64,000 bases of DNA from NCBI GenBank assembly GCA_016717305.1, contig JADKFY010000002.1, positions 186,001 to 250,000 of the forward strand, written 5' to 3'. This stretch comes from Flavobacteriales bacterium (GTDB taxonomy: Bacteria > Bacteroidota > Bacteroidia > Flavobacteriales_F > PHOS-HE28). The translations under genes were made by a program, and so were the position numbers. Numbering within the stretch: position 1 is the first letter of the stretch; every line of letters begins with the position of its first letter. Below the pieces are notes generated by a model. The model searched no databases, was not told the DNA's origin, and was given only the letters and a program-made list of their open reading frames with translations. Positions 1 through 9,103 of the stretch are shown piece by piece.

Positions 1-2389
<2,389 letters not shown>

Positions 2390-2393
<4 letters not shown>

Positions 2394-2884
2394 AGTACGT
2401 CGCATTTCTATGGCTCAGATTGTTCTTGGGTCTTGCTTCATGCGGCGGCAGCAATGAACGACTTGAAGCAAGAGTCCCTCACTACAGGATAGCTTGAAAG
2501 GCAAGCCGGGATTCCATCCGTGACTTTCAGAGCATGGGCTGGTGCTTTAGTTCCGTTTCGAGTGTTGTGAAATTGAGCAAGTATGAACTGCCCCTCGGAG
2601 ATACGCTCGGAATGGATGTGTTCCTTGCCGCTGGCAATTATGATCACAGTTTCTATGCAACGCATCCACTCCTGAAAGTTGGAAAGGAATTGAAGCCGAT
2701 CAGTATCGAACAAGCGGGGAACGTGGGATGGAGGGTCCACTTCGTTCCAACCAAGATGGGAGCCGATTCGATCACGGGGACCTTGCTTGTACCCAATCAA
2801 GGAGACTTGACCGATACTGTGAAGCTGCCTTTTGCCGCTTACTATACCGTCGGCATTCCACAGGATGCCCCATTCACTCCTTAG
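2390..2884 (+). pseudogene. Lipoprotein gene interrupted by an in-frame stop, weakly GldM-like
   Basis: An ATG at 2390 overlaps the carB stop (ATGA) and starts a 35-codon ORF with a lipoprotein signal peptide, MKYVAFLWLRLFLGLASC, with lipobox LASC at Cys18. A TGA at 2495-2497 ends it, but the same frame stays open afterwards to 2884. The downstream part contains LSKYELPLGDTLGMDVFLAA and later FAAYYTVGIP. This is faintly like the immunoglobulin-like periplasmic domain of the gliding/T9SS protein GldM (a block of the type GD.F.ADIFLAA, ending near PF..EY.V), but I cannot confirm that relation. Either the gene has decayed or the stop reflects two compensating indels. It lies between carB 3'-end copies 1 and 2 and ends directly before copy 2 (TAG, then ATGAAG), so it looks like the cargo of an inserted segment. 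Confidence 0.55.
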
Positions 2885-3040
2885 ATGAAGAGCACCGGCG
2901 AGGCGATCTATTTCATCAAGGACCTGAAGGAGGAACCTGCCCCGCGCTTTGATGCGGGGTTCTGTCACTGCGAGGCCCGGCTCTGCGGGCCGTGGCAGAG
3001 GCAGGTGTATGGGGAGAGGAGCATGTATTTGAGCCAGTAG
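2885..3040 (+). pseudogene. carB 3'-end, copy 2 (detached)
   Basis: Starting at MKSTGEAIYFIKDLK and ending RQVYGERSMYLSQ-stop, this is a second copy of the last part of CarB, detached from any carB body. It begins immediately after the stop of the interrupted lipoprotein gene. Where copy 1 has the four residues DPFF, copy 2 has 23 codons (2930-2998) made of two hairpins: CCCCGC...GCGGGG, and GGCCCG/CGGGCC inside a CACTGCGAGG...GTGGCAG element. The insertion keeps the frame. A perfect 30-bp palindrome follows the stop codon by two bases. Codon use is host-like. Confidence 0.85.
2930..2998. repeat. Palindromic insert inside carB 3'-end copy 2
   Basis: This 69-nt in-frame insertion relative to carB copy 1 contains two inverted repeats: CCCCGC-8 nt-GCGGGG (about 2940-2959) and GGCCCG-6 nt-CGGGCC within GAGGCCCGGCTCTGCGGG. 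The second hairpin recurs in carB copy 3 (4369-4395) at the same protein position with 5 of 27 bases different. It encodes the peptide FCHCEARLCGPWQ. It resembles small palindromic elements that insert in frame into genes. Family membership needs a genome-wide search. Confidence 0.5.
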
Positions 3041-3042
3041 TT

Positions 3043-3072
3043 CCAATTGTCCAACAGCTGTTGGACAATTGG
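3043..3072. repeat. Perfect 30-bp palindrome at the carB-tail / DUF1016 boundary
   Basis: Positions 3043-3057 (CCAATTGTCCAACAG) and 3058-3072 (CTGTTGGACAATTGG) are exact reverse complements with no loop. The palindrome lies two bases after the stop of carB tail copy 2 and upstream of the DUF1016 nuclease gene. A close relative with 13-bp arms sits inside that nuclease gene (3536-3564), and an imperfect one lies at 9246-9273. No T-run follows, so it is not an ordinary terminator. A dimer-binding site or a recombination site are possible readings. Confidence 0.8.
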
Positions 3073-3167
3073 TGTCGGAAGCTTCCGAAAGGCCCGCCAG
3101 TACAGGGTGTTTACGTTTGAGCCGGCAGTCGGAAACAAGGTCCTGGCCAGCAGCTTACTTTCGAGGC

Positions 3168-3257
3168 ATGCCCAAGAAGAAGTCTTCATCCCGCACCGGC
3201 CGGAAGGTCGTGGCGAGGCCCAAGCCGGTGGCCAAGCGGCGCACGAAGGCCCGTTGA
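3168..3257 (+). CDS. Small basic peptide ORF, probably the N-terminal tail or leader of the DUF1016 protein
   Basis: An ATG at 3168 opens a 29-residue, strongly Lys/Arg-rich ORF (begins MPKKKSSSRTGRKVV, ends RRTKAR) whose stop lies two bases before the GTG start of the DUF1016 gene. It is either a translationally coupled leader or the true N-terminus of the nuclease cut off by a one-base frame change. The basic, disordered composition would suit DNA binding. No homology is claimed. Confidence 0.4.
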   Translation: MPKKKSSSRTGRKVVARPKPVAKRRTKAR

Positions 3258-3258
3258 C

Positions 3259-4269
3259 GTGTTGCCCAAGGGCTACGCCGAACTGCTTGATGCGTTGAAG
3301 GAGCGGATCCGTACCGCGCAATCGCGTGCGGCCCTGGCGGTGAACAACGAACTGGTCACGCTCTACTGGCATATCGGAAGGACGATCATCGAAAAGCAGG
3401 GTGAGCAGGGTTGGGGCGCGAAGGTGGTGGAGCGCATTGCCGGTGACCTGCACCGTGAGTTCCCGGGCATGGGCGGGCTATCGGGGCGGAACCTGAAGTA
3501 CATGCGCGCCTTCGCGGAAGCGTATTCCGATGGATCAATTGTGCAACAGCTTGTTGCACAATTGCCATGGGGCCACAACATCCTGCTGTTGACCAAGGTG
3601 AAGAAGCCCGAGCATCGGCAATGGTACGTGCAGGCCACCATCACCAACGGTTGGAGCCGCGCGGTGCTCGACGCGCAAGTGGCCACGCATGCGCATCGTA
3701 GGCAGGGCAAGGCCGTTACCAACTTCAAGCGCACGCTCCCCGCAGAGCGATCGGACCTTGCACAACAGACGCTGAAGGATCCCTACACCTTCGAGTTCCT
3801 CAACATCGCTGCCGACGTGCGCGAACGCGATCTGGAACAGGCGCTCGTGGAACAGATCCAGAAAGTATTGCTGGAGTTGGGTGCCGGCTTCGCCTTCGTG
3901 GGGCGCCAAGTGCCGCTGAAGGTCGGCCGCAAGGATTACTTCTTGGACCTATTGTTCTATCACCTGAAGCTGCGCTGTTATGTTGTGGGGGAGTTGAATA
4001 TGGAAGCCTTCGAGCCGGAGCACGCGGGCAAGATGAACTTCTACCTCACCGCCGTGGATGAGAAGCTCCGACACCCGGACGATAAGCCGTCCATTGGCTT
4101 GCTCCTGTGCAAGGACAACGACAAACTCGTGGTGGAATACGCCCTGCGCGATGTGGCCAAGCCGATCGGTGTGGCCGAGTGGCGCACGCGGCTGGTAGCT
4201 ACCTTGCCCAAGAAGCTCAGGGGCGCATTGCCCAGTGTGGCGGAGATCGAGAAAGAATTGGGTGAATGA
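3259..4269 (+). CDS. DUF1016 / YhcG-family PDDEXK nuclease-like protein
   Basis: The 336-aa protein has the two-part layout of the YhcG family. The N-terminal DUF1016 helical domain (about 1-170) carries LYWHIGRTIIEKQ, LSGRNLKYMRAFAEAY and VAQLPWGHN. The C-terminal PDDEXK-type domain (about 180-330) carries DPYTFEFL, VGRKDYFLDLLFYH and FEPEHAGKMNFYL. The family is predicted to be a nuclease and is often linked to mobile DNA and defence; its biological role is unsettled. The position that is normally Lys in the E-L-K motif is Asn here (ELNMEAF), so the active site may be impaired. The start is GTG at 3259. The conserved IVQQLVAQLPWG segment is encoded by a near-perfect palindrome. The gene lies between two carB 3'-end copies, so it is cargo of an inserted segment. 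Confidence 0.9.
   Translation: MLPKGYAELLDALKERIRTAQSRAALAVNNELVTLYWHIGRTIIEKQGEQGWGAKVVERIAGDLHREFPGMGGLSGRNLKYMRAFAEAYSDGSIVQQLVAQLPWGHNILLLTKVKKPEHRQWYVQATITNGWSRAVLDAQVATHAHRRQGKAVTNFKRTLPAERSDLAQQTLKDPYTFEFLNIAADVRERDLEQALVEQIQKVLLELGAGFAFVGRQVPLKVGRKDYFLDLLFYHLKLRCYVVGELNMEAFEPEHAGKMNFYLTAVDEKLRHPDDKPSIGLLLCKDNDKLVVEYALRDVAKPIGVAEWRTRLVATLPKKLRGALPSVAEIEKELGE
3536..3564. repeat. Palindrome inside the DUF1016 gene
   Basis: CAATTGTGCAACA at 3536-3548 and TGTTGCACAATTG at 3552-3564 are perfect 13-bp inverted repeats around GCT. They lie within codons for the conserved motif IVQQLVAQL. They match the intergenic palindrome at 3043-3072 except for one base per arm and the centre. The site is both protein-coding and palindromic. 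Confidence 0.8.
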
Positions 4270-4280
4270 AAAGGAACAGC

Positions 4281-4445
4281 ATGCCCAACGAGGAAGAGAG
4301 CCTCGGGCCAGAGATGAAGAGCACCGGCGATGGGATCTACTTCATCAAGGACTTGAAGGATCCTTTCCGGTATTTCGAGGCGCGGCTTTGCAGGGCGCGG
4401 CAGAGGCAGGTTTATGGGGAAAGGAGTATGTACTTGAGTCGATGA
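4281..4445 (+). pseudogene. carB 3'-end, copy 3 (detached)
   Basis: An ATG at 4281 opens a 54-codon frame, with carB homology from about 4284 (PNEEESLGPEMKSTGDGIYF) through QVYGERSMYLSR and the stop. Between the two conserved blocks it has an insert, RYFEARLCRARQ, that matches the palindromic insert of copy 2. It starts 12 bases after the DUF1016 stop. If insertions occur at the proximal end of the array, this most distal copy would be the remnant of the original host carB end. An ORF is intact but a function for the 54-residue peptide is unlikely. Confidence 0.8.
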
Positions 4446-4449
4446 TGAT

Positions 4450-4540
4450 TTTGGGCGTGCCCTTCGCAAAAGCCACGCGTTCGGGTCAAACGCTTCACGC
4501 CCTCGCTCGTTCCTCGTTGGGGCTTTCCGCTCATTACCCT
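4450..4540. repeat. Probable dispersed non-coding repeat after carB tail copy 3
   Basis: The segment runs from TTTGGGCGTGCCC to GGGGCTTTCCGCTCATTACC. It begins right after the stop of carB copy 3, has no credible ORF, and has the GGGCGTGCC...GGGCTTTCCGCT layout that I associate from memory with multi-copy intergenic repeats in Bacteroidota. No second copy is in this window, so the call rests on recollection. Confidence 0.35.
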
Positions 4541-4554
4541 AATGCGAAATGAAC

Positions 4555-5199
4555 TCACACTGTGGAACTATCAGGATCGACGAACAGGGGTGAAATATTG
4601 TACTCGCTGCGATACAGATTTTCCAACGCGATTATTCTTGGTCGCAACATCGCAACTGCAGCATAGTGAAGGGCAAGAGCATTCTGATTGCTGCTACGAG
4701 CGAATCGAACTAGGTGCTCAAACTCTTCGATCATTTCATTCGTCTCCTCAACGAACTCAGGTGAGAAAGAGCTGAGGAATGGTGCCATGTTCTCTCGATG
4801 CGTGCGCAATTGGGAACCGAGGTCATGGATGATCCCCATCATTGCCGTTTGCCAGTCATTCATCCCCCAAGTGTTTTCCTCCGCCGCCCTCGCCTTGATC
4901 CAGCCATCAAGACGATTGATGATAACAGCATCATTCGTGTTCTGCACATGATCCGGATACTCCTCATTCAATCTGACCCCTTCGCGGGTGAATGACTCGA
5001 CCAAGCCATCGAATACTCGGCGCACGTTTCGGAGGAAGCGCTCTTGAATCACGCGAGCCTCACGTATCTTCCTTATGGAGGAAAACACCTCGGTTGCGAG
5101 GTAGAATGGATAAGCTGTGATGAACGCAAGTGTTGCGTCGGCGAGAAATTCCCAGAGCCAATCATCCCCCCTTGTAGCATGGGGTGCAAGTTTGCTCAA
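4555..5199 (-). CDS. Hypothetical protein, helical, one possible membrane segment
   Basis: I do not recognise this 214-aa protein. From the TTG at 5199 the N-terminus includes a hydrophobic stretch (DATLAFITAYPFYLATEVF, about residues 22-40), followed by a predominantly helical, charged body and a C-terminus ending DPDSSTV. The TTG start overlaps the stop of a small upstream membrane ORF by two bases, so the two are either translationally coupled or one gene split by a frame error. Codon use is AT-richer than in carB, which suggests accessory DNA next to the carB insertion array. Confidence 0.6.
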   Translation of the reverse strand: MSKLAPHATRGDDWLWEFLADATLAFITAYPFYLATEVFSSIRKIREARVIQERFLRNVRRVFDGLVESFTREGVRLNEEYPDHVQNTNDAVIINRLDGWIKARAAEENTWGMNDWQTAMMGIIHDLGSQLRTHRENMAPFLSSFSPEFVEETNEMIEEFEHLVRFARSSNQNALALHYAAVAMLRPRIIALENLYRSEYNISPLFVDPDSSTV

Positions 5200-5333
5200 G
5201 TTGAACTGATCTGGTAGTACAGGTAGAATGCGGTACCTTCAACAAGTAGAAGGATGAGCCAAGTCAGGTTCTTCTCATATGGTCCAAAGTACGACTGATC
5301 TCGAGTGCTTGGCGTTGGGTTCCGCCCAAGCAC
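5196..5333 (-). CDS. Small single-span membrane ORF overlapping the next gene
   Basis: From a GTG at 5333 this frame encodes 45 residues with polar N-terminal sequence (RDQSYFGPYEKN) followed by a clear transmembrane segment (LTWLILLLVEGTAFYLYYQ). The frame is open further upstream to a stop but has no ATG. Its TGA overlaps the TTG start of the downstream hypothetical protein (TTGA). It may be a coupled small protein or the real N-terminus of that protein displaced by an indel. Confidence 0.4.
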   Translation of the reverse strand: MLGRNPTPSTRDQSYFGPYEKNLTWLILLLVEGTAFYLYYQISST

Positions 5334-5479
5334 CCGCCAAGGATATCCATGTTCTTTACGCTAGTACCTTTCTTCTGAAGGCAAGACACCGACACGTGTG
5401 GTCGTTCTCAAACTCTTCACTGACTAGGCAACCTAGGCTGATTTCTGCTAAGCTCACAGAGCACTGGCGAACCAGCCCA

Positions 5480-6172
5480 TCAATTCTTGACGCAACGGCA
5501 AGAGTAACCACGGACCGTTGTGCCATATTCAGACCTGCCTAAGCCATTGGATATCTCATTGACGTAACGAATGACCCATTTCGAGTTTTCGCTTAGTGTT
5601 GATGTTGCGAAGTATGCGGCAACACCTTGGCCATGAAACTCTCCCTTTTCGTTCAGATATCCGCCGGGTATTGCCGTGAAGCCGCTACCATTTGTCGCAC
5701 CGACGTTTCCAGCAGCCCAGTGTGTCTTCGCCTTTACTTGCCCACCAACGTTAGTGGTGGTTCCTCGGTCATATGCAAATCGATCCAAATCCTGACCGCT
5801 CATGCCCAAAGTGAGTTCAAGAAACTTCCAATCTTGATCGGTCGGAACGTGCCATCCCTTCGGGCAGAGACCACGTTGGTCCGCTATTGCGTTCCAGTTG
5901 TAGAGCAGCCCATAGGCACGCCAGTTATCAAGACTCATCTCGTAGGAGACTTGTGCACCTCTTTCGATTCGAAGCCACTCCGAAGTTGAACCTACCGTAA
6001 GAATTGGATCACCGTTGGAGTACTTCGTCGTCCTTAGGTTCTCTGCCATCCAAGTTTGCCCACCGATTGCGACCACTTTGTAGGTGTTACCGTCTGCGTC
6101 AATGCAATCCGATGGACCTATGGCAGTTGTTCCGATTATAATGATGCCAATTGCAAAGTAGAAGTCGTGCAT
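5480..6172 (-). CDS. Secreted FISUMP-domain protein
   Basis: After a short hydrophobic leader (FAIGIIIIGTTAIG) this 230-aa protein is a single FISUMP domain (Fibrobacter succinogenes major paralogous domain). Its landmarks are GGQTWMAENLRTTKYSNGDP, YGLLYNWNAIADQRGLCPKG, WHVPTDQDWKFLE, SGFTAIPGGYLNEKG and the C-terminal GYSCRCVKN. The family is exported or surface exposed in Bacteroidota and Fibrobacteres; its biochemical role is unknown. The gene is AT-richer than its surroundings and stands alone on the minus strand. Confidence 0.9.
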   Translation of the reverse strand: MHDFYFAIGIIIIGTTAIGPSDCIDADGNTYKVVAIGGQTWMAENLRTTKYSNGDPILTVGSTSEWLRIERGAQVSYEMSLDNWRAYGLLYNWNAIADQRGLCPKGWHVPTDQDWKFLELTLGMSGQDLDRFAYDRGTTTNVGGQVKAKTHWAAGNVGATNGSGFTAIPGGYLNEKGEFHGQGVAAYFATSTLSENSKWVIRYVNEISNGLGRSEYGTTVRGYSCRCVKN

Positions 6173-6273
6173 GGTTTTACTCTTTGAGTTCGTTGGGCGA
6201 AGTTATTTAACCAAAGACTTCGACCATGGCAGAGAGTGTCCTCCCAAACCTCTACAGCGGTCTGCTGTTTCTG

Positions 6274-6296
6274 CGACCCTACGGCTCGGAGCCGTG
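6274..6296. repeat. Short palindromic dispersed repeat, copy A
   Basis: The core ACGGCTCGGAGCCGT is a 7-bp inverted repeat around one base. The 23-nt unit recurs with three mismatches at 8229-8251. Both lie in non-coding DNA. Confidence 0.3.
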
Positions 6297-6350
6297 TCCA
6301 CAACGTCATCTATTCTGGATCCTGCGTCGAATCGAGACAAGTTCCAACTG

Positions 6351-6818
6351 TTACTGATTTCTTAATCTGAAACTATATGTGGTCGACCATGGTCCACAAT
6401 TGCTTTGGGAGAGACAGGCTCGTACGTGCCAGTAGATGGTTTTTCCGGACCAGCTATTCGAAGTACTCCACGTACCTAAATTGGAACTGCCCGTGTAAGT
6501 GGTTGTTGAGTGACAAGGAATGGACAGGAGGCCGAAAGTCGATTGGGTGCCACTATTGGAATAGTACCAAGCCCTTGCCTCGTAGCAAACGGCATTTGGA
6601 ACTGGGTTCCAAGAGAAATTAATTGGTGACCAAATCTGTTGAACATTGTTGGGAGGAGCTACTAAATTGGGTGCTATAAGTTCACTTGCATTTATTGTCG
6701 GACTAGGCGCAGGTGTCACGCTTCCAGCAGATGAATCCTTTTCCTTTGAGCATCCTAGAATTCCTAGGCTCAGAATAACAAGCAATGTGGTGTTACGTAA
6801 CGGCGAAACTGTATGCAT
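6351..6818 (-). CDS. Lipoprotein with a fibronectin-type/Ig-like domain
   Basis: Starting at the ATG at 6818, the 155-aa product has a type II signal peptide (VILSLGILGC, Cys about residue 23), a Ser/Pro-rich linker, and a beta-sandwich-like domain with regularly spaced Trp and Cys (PINFSWNPVPNAVCYEARAW, TIYWHVRACLSQSNCGPWS). The pattern 'W.PV..A..YE.R' is typical of fibronectin type III-like modules. The function is unknown; an outer-membrane lipoprotein is likely. A longer ORF start (6848) would place ten residues before the signal peptide and is less likely. Confidence 0.75.
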   Translation of the reverse strand: MHTVSPLRNTTLLVILSLGILGCSKEKDSSAGSVTPAPSPTINASELIAPNLVAPPNNVQQIWSPINFSWNPVPNAVCYEARAWYYSNSGTQSTFGLLSIPCHSTTTYTGSSNLGTWSTSNSWSGKTIYWHVRACLSQSNCGPWSTTYSFRLRNQ

Positions 6819-6848
6819 TGAATATTGGAGTTTGGCAGGATTGTCCAA

Positions 6849-7134
6849 ATGTAATCTCGGCTTCTAGACCACCACATGGTGTCCTCTCAAACCACCGCTA
6901 GGTCCGTTGACCGTACTTTATGTAACTGAAATACCGCAAGTCTTGAGTGTGTGTTGTCTAAATTATTGATAATCAGTTAGATAGCTATGTAACTGGAAAC
7001 CCGCCTAGGGCTTGGTGGTCGTTGGCGGATCGTTTATAACTGACGGGCCAATGGAGTAGTCAAACCTCCGCAACGGTCTGCCGCTTCAGCAATCCTACGT
7101 GATATAAGGTATCCTTGTCACGACATCCAAACCA
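6849..7134. other. Non-coding stretch, nothing definite
   Basis: This 286-base region between the lipoprotein start and the next gene holds no credible ORF. It must carry promoters for both flanking genes, but I cannot assign them. An 18-base segment (ACCACCACATGGTGTCCT at 6868) recurs with one mismatch at 9153. Confidence 0.4.
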
Positions 7135-7473
7135 ATGCCCAACTACAATAACCGCCATTTCCGTCCTGTACAGAACACCGCCAACGGCGAAACCTCCGAA
7201 GAGACGGTCTTTCATTACATGCAAGAAGGCAACGTGCTCACCTCCACCTATTCTGGTGGGCGCATCCAACACGGCCATTTGCTCGGCTTGGTGGATGCGG
7301 ACGGGTGCATCGACATGCGCTATCACCAAGTGAACGACCGTGGAGTGTTGATGACGGGAACCTGCCGTTCCGTTCCGGAAGTGATGCCGAACGGGAAGAT
7401 CCGGTTTCACGAGACTTGGCAATGGACCAGTGGGGATGGCACCGCGGGTAGTTCGGTGTTGGAGGAGGTGTAA
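7135..7473 (+). CDS. Conserved small Bacteroidota protein (paralogue of 16891-17232)
   Basis: This is a 112-aa soluble protein with no signal peptide. It shares most residues with the product of 16891-17232, for example FRPVQNTANGETSEET, GNVLTSTYSGGRI, GCIDMRYHQVNDRG, MTGTCRSVPE and WQWTSGD.....SSVLEEV. Databases sometimes label the family 'N-acetylglutamate synthase', but nothing in the sequence resembles a GNAT fold. The repeated beta-strand pattern looks like a small beta-barrel. The function is unknown. Confidence 0.85.
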   Translation: MPNYNNRHFRPVQNTANGETSEETVFHYMQEGNVLTSTYSGGRIQHGHLLGLVDADGCIDMRYHQVNDRGVLMTGTCRSVPEVMPNGKIRFHETWQWTSGDGTAGSSVLEEV

Positions 7474-7600
7474 GCACTGGATCATCGCAAGGTCCTCGAA
7501 GACGAGAGACCATGCAGAGTGCAGAATGCAGCTCACAGGGTCGTGCGACAGTTGGTCGATTGACGCCTGTTCATACATTTGACTTCCAACACGAAACCCC

Positions 7601-8167
7601 ATGAAGAAGTCACTACTGTTCACGCTGCCCCTCGTAGCGCTGATGTGCTCCTGCGGAGGATCCAACCCCGAGCACGATACGATGATGGCGGAGCATAAGG
7701 CCCAGATGACGGCCGACATTGCGGAGCATGCGGAAATGGAGCAGATGAAGCAGACCGCCCAGCGCTTCCTCGACCTGTGGTTCACGGGCAAGACGGACGC
7801 CATCGAGGAGATCGTGGCGGAGAGTTTCGTGTCGCACATGTCCATGCCGGGTGTCAGCTCCACAGGCATCCAGCAGCTGAAGGACATGGTCGCCATATCA
7901 TCAGTGGCCTTCACGGACAACAAGACGGAGGACATGCACCTGATCGCAGAAGGCGACCGCGTGGTGGTGCATTACCGCTGGAAGGGTGTGAACACCGGTC
8001 CCATGGACGAAGGCATTCCCGCAACCAACAAGCCTATAGATGTCGAAACGGTGGATGTGCTGCGCTTCGAGAACGGGAAAGTGGTGGAGCACTGGGGTTA
8101 TATCGAAGAAATGAAGATGATGGAGCAGCTGGGCATGATGGGGGGTGAGGAAGCGGGAGGGAAGTAG
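7601..8167 (+). CDS. SnoaL-like domain lipoprotein
   Basis: The 188-aa product has a lipoprotein signal (MKKSLLFTLPLVALMCSC, then GGSN), a helical linker, and a SnoaL-like/NTF2-like domain from about residue 50: AQRFLDLWFTGKTDAIEEIV, VVVHYRWKGVNTGP, VDVLRFENGKVVEHWGYIE. The last motif, with E.WG..D/E, is typical of SnoaL-like polyketide-cyclase relatives. The substrate is unknown. The protein is anchored in the cell envelope, which is uncommon for this fold, and has a Met/Glu-rich end. Confidence 0.85.
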   Translation: MKKSLLFTLPLVALMCSCGGSNPEHDTMMAEHKAQMTADIAEHAEMEQMKQTAQRFLDLWFTGKTDAIEEIVAESFVSHMSMPGVSSTGIQQLKDMVAISSVAFTDNKTEDMHLIAEGDRVVVHYRWKGVNTGPMDEGIPATNKPIDVETVDVLRFENGKVVEHWGYIEEMKMMEQLGMMGGEEAGGK

Positions 8168-8228
8168 CTGGTCGAACAGCGCAAGAGTCCACCCCAGCCA
8201 CTGTGGGGGTCTGTCTCGCATTCGCCGA

Positions 8229-8251
8229 CGACCCTGCGGCTCGAAGTCGTG
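8229..8251. repeat. Short palindromic dispersed repeat, copy B
   Basis: CGACCCTGCGGCTCGAAGTC (8229-8248) and the following three bases match the 23-nt unit at 6274-6296 with three mismatches. The inverted repeat is partly lost here. Confidence 0.25.
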
Positions 8252-8323
8252 AACGTTATGCCCTCGTATTCAGCTCGCACTTAGCATCAGAACCGCTCGA
8301 CTGAGGAAACCAAATGGTTCTTT

Positions 8324-8500
8324 CTACCGCTGCCGTTTGAACTTCTTTTTCGGCTCTTGGCTGGTGTGGAACACGCGAAGAACGGCGATGTGGTCTTTAT
8401 AGTCCGGTACAAGATCACGAAAGGAAAGCGGGACAACCGCAATTAGTGCACAAGCCGCGCACCCTCAACACGATTTGGGAATCCTTCGATCCGCGTTCTG
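8324..8500 (-). pseudogene. Remnant of a RelE/ParE-type toxin gene
   Basis: Read on the minus strand toward the stop at 8324-8326, the frame gives VPDYKDHIAVLRVFHTSQEP followed by KKKFKRQR, the typical C-terminal strand and basic tail of RelE/ParE toxins. Upstream the reading frame is closed by stops, although LRTRIEGFPNRVEGARL, a typical preceding helix-turn, is visible in another frame. No start codon or antitoxin gene is present. I read it as a decayed toxin of a type II toxin-antitoxin pair. The rest of 8168-8618 holds nothing else I can identify apart from the short palindrome copy B. Confidence 0.4.
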
Positions 8501-8618
8501 AGGTGCACATCAAGTTTTGAAAACTGGTATTTCTACTAGTTCCAATGCCATTGGCCGGGTGAACTTTGCTCCTCGGTAGCGGACTTCACCGTTACACCCA
8601 AAACCCCACCAAATTACC

Positions 8619-9077
8619 ATGAAACAGTTGCGTTCACTATCCACTCTACTGGTGCTAAGCACCATTGGCTTTTCCTCGTTCGCCCAAGACGGATCCCCGT
8701 TCAAGGACGGGTCGGTCTACCGGGTGACCATGGTGCGCACGGAGGCTAATTCCCAAGATGACTACTTCAAGCAATTGGACCAGATCTACTATCCCACTAT
8801 GATGCAAGCGAAGGAGCAAGGCTTGATCAAGTCGTTCAAATTGTTGGCGGGCGATGCGGCCACGAAGGAGGATTTTGACGTGATGATGCTGGTTGAGATA
8901 GAGAACATGGCGGCGTTGGATGAAACACCGGAACGGGAAGCCAAGTGGACGGCCATTCGTGAGGCGATGAAGTCGAAGGTGGGCGGCCAAGAGAAGGTGG
9001 ATGGCCTGCGGGCGGCTATTAGCGGCAAGCGCGATTTTCTTGGCACCAAGTTGATGCGTGAGCAACTGCACCGGTAA
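8619..9077 (+). CDS. Secreted protein of unknown function
   Basis: The 152-aa product has a signal peptide (LLVLSTIGFSSFAQ, cleavage after about residue 23). The mature part looks alpha/beta: GSVYRVTMVRTEANSQDDYF, IKSFKLLAGDA, FDVMMLVEIENMAAL. This strand-helix-strand order with an acidic helix resembles dimeric ferredoxin-like (NIPSNAP/ABM-type) folds, but that is only an impression. It is followed by a strong hairpin terminator at 9104-9138. Confidence 0.75.
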   Translation: MKQLRSLSTLLVLSTIGFSSFAQDGSPFKDGSVYRVTMVRTEANSQDDYFKQLDQIYYPTMMQAKEQGLIKSFKLLAGDAATKEDFDVMMLVEIENMAALDETPEREAKWTAIREAMKSKVGGQEKVDGLRAAISGKRDFLGTKLMREQLHR

Positions 9078-9103
9078 GCGCACCTGAAAGGATCCAATGC
9101 TGA

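Noticed and set aside
3043..3072. The 30-bp palindrome read as a transcription terminator of carB
   Set aside because: It has no loop and no T-run, and its close match inside a coding sequence argues for another role.
4235..4552. 105-codon ORF overlapping the end of the DUF1016 gene and carB copy 3
   Set aside because: It runs out of frame with both the nuclease and the carB tail, and its Arg-rich composition is typical of a shadow frame.
8168..8618. Possible complete toxin-antitoxin operon
   Set aside because: Only the C-terminal half of a RelE-like toxin can be read, with stops upstream and no antitoxin, so it is reported as a remnant only.
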